50,958 bases of DNA from Symbiobacterium terraclitae (GTDB lineage: Bacteria; Bacillota; Sulfobacillia; Symbiobacteriales; Symbiobacteriaceae). The stretch spans positions 1 through 50,958 of the forward strand of contig NZ_JAGGLG010000031.1 in assembly GCF_017874315.1 (NCBI RefSeq), in the 5' to 3' direction. Shown piece by piece: positions 7,843-13,018 of the stretch. Each line of letters begins with the position of its first letter. The stretch's first letter is position 1. The notes beneath the pieces were generated by a model. The model did not search any database and was not told where the DNA came from. It saw nothing but the letters and a program-made list of their open reading frames with translations. The translations under genes and the position numbers were made by a program.

Positions 7843-8219
7843 CCGAGTGTCGGGATGGAAACATCATCACGGACCTCTACAGCGATATAGCCGCCGAGCT
7901 GCGAGCGCGGGACCTCTACCTGCACCTGGCCAACATCGTGCAGGACCCCGGCAGCCGCGACACCCTTATCTTCCTCGGGAACCGAGAGGAAGCACACGCT
8001 GCATCCTTCGCCCGCGCCCTCGAGTCGATCAAGGGGACCATCGAGCTGCCCAAGGAGTGGTTCACCCACCCGTACATCAACAGCAGCCCGGGAACGTACC
8101 AGGCCTTTCTCGACAAGTACGCCCCTCTGGCCGTTCCCCCGCCGCTCACGTATCCGCCCCAGTTCCCCTATCCGTACCCGACGCAGTTCCCGCCGCAGCA
8201 GGCCGGAGGGATGCCCTGA
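7827..8219 (+). CDS. CotJC / manganese-catalase-like protein, 3' part
   Basis: From 7877 the frame encodes the C-terminal 113 residues of the interrupted gene, opening with YSDIAAELRARDLY. In the joined numbering it supplies ligands Glu115 (AAELRAR) and the ExxH pair Glu145/His148 (REEAHAASF). It ends in a Pro/Tyr/Gln-rich tail (PPQFPYPYPTQFPPQQ) longer than I recall for CotJC, perhaps for coat cross-linking or assembly. Codons 7827-7859 belong to the element. The GTG at 7827 has no SD and sits in a hairpin loop, so this half is probably not translated until excision. It keeps an open frame and its own terminator, which argues against simple decay. Confidence 0.87.
   Translation: MRVTGAECRDGNIITDLYSDIAAELRARDLYLHLANIVQDPGSRDTLIFLGNREEAHAASFARALESIKGTIELPKEWFTHPYINSSPGTYQAFLDKYAPLAVPPPLTYPPQFPYPYPTQFPPQQAGGMP
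7847..7876. other. Right attachment site (attR)
   Basis: The element-derived arm GTGTCGGGATGGAAAC (7847-7862) overlaps the shared core AACATCATCACGGACCT (7860-7876). Extending the core left by three bases gives 19 of 20 matches to 3074-3093. The symmetric centre of the dyad predicts an AC crossover dinucleotide at 7869-7870, equal to 3086-3087 in attL. Confidence 0.85.
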
Positions 8220-8241
8220 CCGCTCCGCACCTGCGAAAGAG

Positions 8242-8267
8242 GCCGCCCCCGATCCGGGGCGGCTTTT
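8242..8267 (+). terminator. Rho-independent terminator of the CotJC-like gene
   Basis: The stem GCCGCCCC/GGGGCGGC (8242-8249 with 8256-8263) is followed by TTTT. It lies 22 bp after the stop codon at 8219, marking the true end of the split gene. Confidence 0.85.
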
Positions 8268-8386
8268 CTGTTTCTCGCTGACGACCGCTGTCGATCCGGT
8301 TTTTGCACGGGAGGTGCACACAAGTTGACATAACATCATAGGGTGGTCAGGGCCGGCCCAATTATTGGCATCGGAGGGATCGCAGC

Positions 8387-8830
8387 ATGTCCAGCCGCAA
8401 GCGTTCTGTCTGCAACCGTTGCGCGCGCCTGGCCCGGATCGTCGACGGCACCCCGGCCTGCATCGACGGCGCTTGCCTGATCCAGCTCCTGCGGTCCGAT
8501 CTGAGCCCGACCATCCTGGGGCAGCGCTCCCGCTCGCCCCTGGTGCTGCCGGTGTTCTTCTCGATCGAGCGGTCCGACGAGGAGGGCCGGACGCTCAACC
8601 TCGGAGAGGCGGTGCTGCGGCAGAGCGAGGTCAACAGGGTCATCTCCGTCCTGCGGCGGAACGGGATCGTGGTGACGGCCCTGCACAACCACTGGCTCTT
8701 CGAGCAGCCGCGCCTCATGTATGTCCACTGGGAGGCCGTCTCCGATCCCGAGCGGTTCCTGCGCGCCTCCCTGGAGGCGCTGGAGGCCGCAGGGGTGGAG
8801 ACCCGGCCGCTCGTGGCCGACGAAATCTAA
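8387..8830 (+). CDS. DUF1259 (LppY/LpqO-like) protein
   Basis: The 147-residue product matches the DUF1259 pattern as I know it: a conserved LRRNGIVVTALHNHWLFEQPRLMYVHWEA block with His-rich core TALHNH near residue 98 (quoted in parts by position 88-117). The biochemical function of the family is unknown. There is no signal peptide. The N-terminus carries two short Cys motifs (CNRC and CIDGAC). The SD is GGAGGGAT, a few bases before ATG8387. It stands alone between the CotJC terminator and a convergent small gene. Family assignment is from memory of the motif. Confidence 0.75.
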   Translation: MSSRKRSVCNRCARLARIVDGTPACIDGACLIQLLRSDLSPTILGQRSRSPLVLPVFFSIERSDEEGRTLNLGEAVLRQSEVNRVISVLRRNGIVVTALHNHWLFEQPRLMYVHWEAVSDPERFLRASLEALEAAGVETRPLVADEI

Positions 8831-8836
8831 TCGTGT

Positions 8837-9013
8837 TCAACCGCCCCGCTCCGGGCCCCCGGCCGGGGCGGGGCGTGTCTGCTGGGAGCAGCCGGTCCAG
8901 GAGGTCCGGCTGCCCATCACCAGCTCCTCCTGGAGCTCCCGCCTGCGCTCCTCCACCGGGGTCGGGGCGAAGAGGACGATGCTCAGCAGAGCCACGAAGA
9001 TCAAGAGTTCCAC
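8837..9013 (-). CDS. 58-residue single-span membrane peptide
   Basis: The start GTG9013 has a textbook SD AAGGAGG 9 nt upstream. The peptide begins VELLIFVALLSIVLFA, one membrane span, then a charged helix EERRRELQEELV and a Pro/Gly-rich tail. The shape resembles small membrane-tethered peptides, but no family is recognised. Its last 12 codons run through the convergent GC-rich hairpin at 8841-8871, and its stop is 6 bp from the end of the DUF1259 gene. It was chosen over the longer open frame in the same register because only this start has a ribosome site. Confidence 0.55.
   Translation of the reverse strand: MELLIFVALLSIVLFAPTPVEERRRELQEELVMGSRTSWTGCSQQTRPAPAGGPERGG
8841..8871. terminator. 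Possible terminator hairpin of the DUF1259 gene
   Basis: The arms CCGCCCCG (8841-8848) and CGGGGCGG (8864-8871) pair perfectly 10 bp after the DUF1259 stop. No T-run follows. The same bases encode the C-terminus of the convergent 58-codon gene. Confidence 0.5.
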
Positions 9014-9157
9014 AGCCGGTTCCTCCTTCCGGGTCGCTCGTTGTGCTACGGCTTGAGCATACCTGGAAGGGGTGATCGCCCACATCGGCTGGGGGGGAAG
9101 TTTTTGGGTGGGTCGTTGGGGCATGCGCAGGATCGTTCGTGAGTGTGTTGGCGGGTT

Positions 9158-9292
9158 GTACTCGGGAGCGACGTTGATCGGACCTGGTGGCGTGGGCCCA
9201 TCGTACTCGGGGACGATGTGGACCGGACCTGGGGGCGGACGCGGGCCGAGCTCGGGGGTAACCTTGATCGGGGCAATGGGCGATGGGCTGAG
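9158..9292. repeat. 45-bp tandem repeat, three degenerate copies
   Basis: Units begin at 9158, 9203 and 9248 with the shared landmark GTACTCGGG (or GAGCTCGGG). Each then carries a GATCGG/GACCGG-type motif near the middle. A period of 45 bp is 15 codons, but no frame with a plausible start and SD uses it, so I treat it as non-coding. It starts the gene-free stretch 9014-10118. Confidence 0.7.
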
Positions 9293-9435
9293 GGGCCCGT
9301 CGGGGGCAGCGTGACGCGGATCTGCCGCGAAGGGTGAGCATGGCGACGGTGCCGGGCCGTGGTTGGAGGCGGTGGCTGGCCCCCGGGCGGAGGTGGATCG
9401 TTCTCGGAAGAGAGGCAGGTGGGGGCCGGGGAATC

Positions 9436-9655
9436 GCCGGCGGAGTGCGGGAAAATGGCCGGCGGAGCCCGGGGGAGTCGCCGGCGGAGTGCGGGGGAAT
9501 CGCCGACGGAGTCCGGGGGAATTGCCGGCGGAGCCCGGGGGAGTTGCCGGCGGAGTGCGGGGGAATCGCCGACGGAGTCCGGGGGAATCGCCAGCGGAGT
9601 ACGGCGGAGTCGCCACCGGAGTGCGGGGGAATCGCCGGCGGAGCCCGGCCGGACC
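9436..9655. repeat. 22-bp minisatellite, ten head-to-tail copies
   Basis: Ten 22-bp units with consensus GCCGGCGGAGTGCGGGGGAATC (given by position, 9480-9501 being typical) start at 9436 and repeat every 22 bp to 9655. Variation is concentrated at positions 5, 11-12 and 20-22. The strong purine bias of one strand and a period of about two helical turns are notable. No spacers are present, so it is not a CRISPR. Frames shift between copies, which argues against coding. Confidence 0.9.
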
Positions 9656-9735
9656 GTTGCTGCGGCCCGGCGGCAAGGTTAGAGAAGCTGCTTGGGGCGA
9701 CGGAACGGCGGTCGCCACCCCCACAGGGGGGCCAG

Positions 9736-9977
9736 AAAAATACAGGGAAAATCTCCCCCTATTTTTCACGAGTTACAGTGCCAGATTCCCCATAATTTCG
9801 GCCGGGAGCCCGCCCCTCGGGCTTGCTTGACAGGGTTCGACGCATTTGTCGGCGGTTTCGACGGCGATCGACAGACCGAGCCAGGTACGAGGGGCCCTGG
9901 GGACGGGGTGAGAGGGAAATATGGGGAACAGCTCCCTGCATTTTGTGAAAAATACCGTTCCGGTTTCCCCCTATTTC
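9736..9977. repeat. Two copies of an AT/GC-mixed hairpin repeat
   Basis: Copy 1 folds AAAAATA (9736-9742) with TATTTTT (9760-9766) around an inner GGGA/TCCC. Copy 2 (9917-9943) folds AAAT/ATTT around GGGGA/TCCC. In each copy the 5' arm can alternatively pair with a later TTCCCC-TATTTC-like arm (9965-9977 for copy 2). The about 70-bp copies are diverged but share layout. They lie in gene-free DNA between the minisatellite and the winged-helix gene end. Confidence 0.55.
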
Positions 9978-10118
9978 TGATCCCCGCACTTCACCTACCT
10001 CAGACCCCGGGGACGGCGATGGGCACACACCTCCGCAGTTGCCATCCGGCACCGCAGCCCGGTCTGAAACCACAAGGAGGCCCCCGTCGCGCATGCCGAG
10101 CGACGGGGGCCGGCCAAC

Positions 10119-10880
10119 TCAGCCTCGCACGCCGAACTGCCGGCGGTACTTGGCGCACTCCTCCTCGAGAAACCTGATGACCTTCTCCAGCCCGTGCAGC
10201 GGCCGCAGGGGCGTGCCGGGTGGGATGAGCTTGAGCACGCGGTCCAGGCGCAGGTCGGCGGGGTGAACCTCGACCAGCGTGATGCCGTTTCGCTGCGAAA
10301 GGCCGAGCTTCACCAGGTCGTTGGTCACCTGCCGCGCGAGGGCATCCGGATCGGCCTGGAGCGTGGTCGTACGGAAGTGGTGCGGACCCTGGAACTCGAA
10401 CGCCAGCCTGGCCGTGGGGTACCATCGATCGTACTCCAGCACGTCGCCGCTCAGCGGGTTGATGAGGAACCCCGGCCGGGCGTTGTCGGTGTAGATGTTG
10501 AGGGCGATGAGGAGGTTGAGCCACTCCTTCATGAGCGTCTCGCCGATGGACTCCTTGCTGCCCTCGTCGCGGATCCGGCTCCGGGCCTGGGCGATGCGGC
10601 GGATGATGGCCTTGATCATGGCCTCGCAGCGCTCCTCGTTGCTCCCGACAGGCAGGACCACGCGCTCCCGGCGGTCCTGTGCTGACGTGACCACGGAGAT
10701 GAAGCCCTTCGCCTCAAGCACCTTGAGGTGCCCGCGGACCGTTTTCGCACTCAGGCCGGAGCGGGCGACCACGTTTGTGATGCTCAGGGGCTCACCCCTC
10801 GCAGCGAGGACAGAAAAGAGCGTGAACAGCCCCTTCTGCTCGAGGGTGAGCTCCGGGTCGAGGAAGACATCATGCAGCAT
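10119..10880 (-). CDS. Winged-helix protein with C-terminal PD-(D/E)XK nuclease-like domain
   Basis: Residues about 10-65 of 253 form a winged-helix domain (EQKGLFTLFSVLAARGE, then ITNVVARSGLSAKTVRGHLKVL), as in MarR/replication-type regulators. Residues about 135-215 contain YDRWYPTARLAFEFQGPHH and then ITLVEVHPADL. This resembles the D...(E)x(D/Q)G-x-x-H core of Vsr/DUF559-like restriction-endonuclease folds, where Asp and the Glu of EFQG would bind metal. The first part is clear; the nuclease assignment is inference. ATG10880 lies 3 bp after the ctaA stop, with SD GGTGAG inside ctaA, so the two are probably cotranscribed. DNA or RNA cleavage cannot be told from sequence. Confidence 0.65.
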   Translation of the reverse strand: MLHDVFLDPELTLEQKGLFTLFSVLAARGEPLSITNVVARSGLSAKTVRGHLKVLEAKGFISVVTSAQDRRERVVLPVGSNEERCEAMIKAIIRRIAQARSRIRDEGSKESIGETLMKEWLNLLIALNIYTDNARPGFLINPLSGDVLEYDRWYPTARLAFEFQGPHHFRTTTLQADPDALARQVTNDLVKLGLSQRNGITLVEVHPADLRLDRVLKLIPPGTPLRPLHGLEKVIRFLEEECAKYRRQFGVRG

Positions 10881-10883
10881 GGG

Positions 10884-11846
10884 CTAGGCGCTCACCGCCA
10901 CGGCCGGGCGCCCGGCCGGCAGCGTGAGGTAGCAGAGGTAGCTCAGCACTCCCCAGAAGCCGGCGATCAGGCTGGTGTGGAGAAGCTGCGTCAGCAGGTT
11001 GAGGTAGCCCAGGGGGAACAGCGCCCCGCTGGCCACCTGGGCGAGCATCAGCACCAGCGCCCAGTTGACGGCCCGGCGCAGGTCGGCCCGGGGCGGGGCA
11101 TGGCCCGCGGTGGCGATGCGCGGGGCGGTTCTGCGCGCGATGAACCAGAGGCGGATGACCAGCAGCACCGCCAGCGCCGCACCGAGGCGGTGGGCGAAGT
11201 TGGCACCCACGGGACCGTACAGGGTGGGCCAGAGCTCCCCGTTGCAGAGCGGCCACCCGGTGCAAGCCATGGACGCGCCCATGTGGCGCACGTAGGCGCC
11301 CAGGTAGATGACCAGGTACGTGTAGACCGCCATGCCCCAGACGGCGGAGCGGAACTCGGGGGACACCGCCCCCTCCGGCGGGACGGTGGCGGCGCTCCCC
11401 AGCTGCGCTGCGCCGCGGGCGAGGTCGCCGAGCGCCACGGTCACCAGCAGGGCGAAGGTGAAGCAGAGCAGCGAGAAGCCGAAGTGGAGGGCCATCACGA
11501 GGTCGGGCTGCGGGCGGAGGACCGCCGCCGCGCCGAGCGCGCCCTGGAAGGAGACGAAGAACAACGTGCCGAATGCCAACCGCTTGAGCCGGCCGTCGGC
11601 GGGCAGCGCCCGGAAGATCCACACCAGCAGGATGAGCGAGAGCAGGCCTGCCAGGCCCGAGATCACCCGGTGGCCGAACTCGACGATGGCCGCATAGTCC
11701 CAGTCCGGCATGAAGGTGCCCTTGCACAGCGGCCAGTGGGCGCCGCAGCCGTCGCCCGAGTCGCTGGAGGTTACCCAGGCGCCCCAGATCACCGCCAGGA
11801 ACATCACCACGGTGTTGGTCAGAGAGACCAGACGGAGTGACTTCAC
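10884..11846 (-). CDS. ctaA: Heme A synthase (CtaA/COX15)
   Basis: This membrane enzyme oxidises the C8 methyl of heme O to make heme A for cytochrome oxidases. About eight membrane spans are visible in the 320-residue product. The catalytic motifs are EFGHR in the first half and NFAHR in the second, with another heme-ligand-type His in ALHFGFSLL. The Bacillus-type cysteine pairs are present (CGAHWPLC and CTGWPLC). I start at GTG11846 because it gives the usual N-terminus and a GGGGG-type SD; an in-frame TTG at 11879 has none. The 113 bp up to the divergent acetyltransferase must hold both promoters. Confidence 0.92.
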   Translation of the reverse strand: MKSLRLVSLTNTVVMFLAVIWGAWVTSSDSGDGCGAHWPLCKGTFMPDWDYAAIVEFGHRVISGLAGLLSLILLVWIFRALPADGRLKRLAFGTLFFVSFQGALGAAAVLRPQPDLVMALHFGFSLLCFTFALLVTVALGDLARGAAQLGSAATVPPEGAVSPEFRSAVWGMAVYTYLVIYLGAYVRHMGASMACTGWPLCNGELWPTLYGPVGANFAHRLGAALAVLLVIRLWFIARRTAPRIATAGHAPPRADLRRAVNWALVLMLAQVASGALFPLGYLNLLTQLLHTSLIAGFWGVLSYLCYLTLPAGRPAVAVSA

Positions 11847-11959
11847 CGCACCATTCCCCCGCGAGGAGTTATTCTTCAAAATAGTTCTTCATGAAGGTGG
11901 GAATCTCCCTCCCGCTGCCGGGATATTCCCCCAACACCGCACGAAAGGAGGAGCATCCG

Positions 11960-12505
11960 TTGGGCCCCATCTCGTTCCGCCGCCTGACAGAGGGCGACCT
12001 GCCCCTGATGCACCGCTGGCTGAACACCCCCCACGTGATGCGCTGGTGGAACTCGGGCGGTCAGACCATGGCGGAGGTGGCCGAGAAGTACCTTCCTTAC
12101 ATAACCGGCGCAGCGCCGACGGAGCCCTATCTGTTCCTCTGCGAGGATACCCCCGTCGGGTACATCCAGACCTACCGCATCAACCACTGGCCGGACTACG
12201 CCCGGCACATCGGCGTGGACGACGACACGGCGGGCCTGGACCTCTTCATCGGCCAGCCCGAGTTCGTCGGCCAGGGGCTGGGGCCGGCGGTGATCCGCGC
12301 CTTCCTGCGCGAGGTGGTCTTCGGCTCGTTCGGTGCCCGCTCGTGCGTGATCGGCCCGGCCGAGGACAACCACGCGGCCATCCGGGCGTACGCCAAGGCC
12401 GGGTTCCGCTTCTGGAAGCGCGCCGTCGTTCCGGGGGAATCTACGCCTGAGTACCTGATGCGAATTACCGTTGCAGATCTGGCGGAAGAACGAGCTACGC
12501 CATAA
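11960..12505 (+). CDS. GNAT acetyltransferase, AAC(6')-like
   Basis: The 181-residue product transfers acetyl from acetyl-CoA to an amine. The GNAT core is recognisable: ISFRRLTEGDLPLMHRWLN at the N-terminus, the acetyl-CoA loop GQPEFVGQGLGPAVIRAFL, and the C-terminal NHAAIRAYAKAGF. The WWNSGG and DLFIG segments recall aminoglycoside 6'-N-acetyltransferases, but housekeeping substrates are equally possible. SD AAAGGAGG (11944-11951) sets TTG11960 as start; an ATG at 11891 lacks a ribosome site. Its last codons form the first copy of a 29-bp repeat (12478-12506), so the C-terminus may be length-variable between strains. Confidence 0.85.
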   Translation: MGPISFRRLTEGDLPLMHRWLNTPHVMRWWNSGGQTMAEVAEKYLPYITGAAPTEPYLFLCEDTPVGYIQTYRINHWPDYARHIGVDDDTAGLDLFIGQPEFVGQGLGPAVIRAFLREVVFGSFGARSCVIGPAEDNHAAIRAYAKAGFRFWKRAVVPGESTPEYLMRITVADLAEERATP

Positions 12506-12574
12506 ACCTGGCGCAAGAACCAGCAACGCCACAGACCTGGCGGGAGGATCAAATACGCCATAGACCTGACGGAA
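12478..12574. repeat. 29-bp tandem repeat overlapping the acetyltransferase stop
   Basis: Units start at 12478, 12507 and 12536, with a partial fourth at 12565. Each begins YCTGGCG and ends ACGCCAYARA. The first unit contains the final codons and stop of the acetyltransferase, so the array appears to have grown out of the gene end. Confidence 0.75.
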
Positions 12575-12595
12575 CCCGGTGGGACAGTCCTATGG

Positions 12596-12793
12596 GACGG
12601 CGGAGCATGGTTGGATGCCGGCGCCCCGGTTGACCACCGCCGCGCGTGGGTGCCGCAACCGGACGGCGGAGCACGGTTGGATGCCGGAGCCCCGGCTGAC
12701 CACCGCAGCGCGTGGGTGTCGCAGCCGGACTGCGGAGCATGGTTGGACGCCGGAGCCCCGGCTGACCACCGCAGCGCGTGGGTGTGCGGATCG
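12596..12793. repeat. 66-bp tandem repeat, three copies
   Basis: Units begin at 12596, 12662 and 12728 with GACGGCGGAGC or GACTGCGGAGC and carry TGGATGCCGG and GACCACCGC landmarks; the third decays near 12787. The length is 22 codons and a frame stays open across it, but there is no start or SD. It lies between the acetyltransferase and the copper ATPase promoter. Confidence 0.8.
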
Positions 12794-12895
12794 CGGAGGC
12801 ACATTCGATGGGGGACAGGCGGCGGCAGGAGTCCGGCGCGGCGCGCAGGACCGGGGCGGAGCGGCCGGCGGCGGTCCTCGTGCGGGGATCGGGTC

Positions 12896-12956
12896 TTGAC
12901 GAAGCTGCACGGCCAGGAGTACGATACAGGCGAGGCACCCATACCCCGTAGGGGTA
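12896..12956 (+). promoter_or_regulatory. copA promoter with CsoR-type operator
   Basis: A -35 TTGACG (12896-12901) and -10 TACGAT (12920-12925) are separated by 18 bp. Just downstream, ATACCCCGTAGGGGTA (12941-12956) is a near-perfect palindrome of the CsoR operator kind, like the ATACCCC-TAC-GGGGTAT site of Bacillus copZA (known). Binding there would block early transcription until Cu(I) releases the repressor. No csoR gene is in the window. Confidence 0.78.
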
Positions 12957-13018
12957 CACTTCTGTGATGAGGACCCCCAAGGGAAGCCACACAGTCGACG
13001 CACTTGGAGGGCACGACC

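Larger units (their letters stand above)
3077..7876. mobile_element. 4783-bp serine-recombinase element inserted in frame in the CotJC-like gene
   Basis: The element lies between two direct copies of AACATCATCACGGACCT (3077-3093 and 7860-7876; unit length 4783 bp). It holds a large serine recombinase reading outward to the left end, a divergent three-gene secreted-protein operon, and terminator-like hairpins at the right. The cargo is visibly more AT-rich than the chromosome on both sides. Joining 3093 to 7877 restores one 666-nt frame encoding 221 residues that fit CotJC along their whole length. The layout matches sporulation intervening elements such as skin in sigK and SPbeta in spsM (established examples). 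Programmed excision here is inferred. No capsid, replication or transfer genes are seen. Confidence 0.9.

Noticed and set aside
3077-7876. Insertion sequence or prophage
   Set aside because: There is no transposase, no terminal inverted repeats with target duplication, and no phage structural genes. The ends are a recombinase att dyad instead.
7827-8219. The CotJC 3' half as an independent gene starting at GTG7827
   Set aside because: There is no ribosome site, the start lies in a hairpin loop, and the first eleven codons belong to the element.
9436-9655. CRISPR array
   Set aside because: Units are head to tail without unique spacers, and no cas gene is in the window. The same holds for the arrays at 201, 9158, 12478, 12596 and 50835.
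9334-9830. Several open frames of 100-155 codons across the 22-bp array
   Set aside because: A repeat of 22 bp opens all frames when it has no stops; the products are simple Gly/Arg repeats without an SD.
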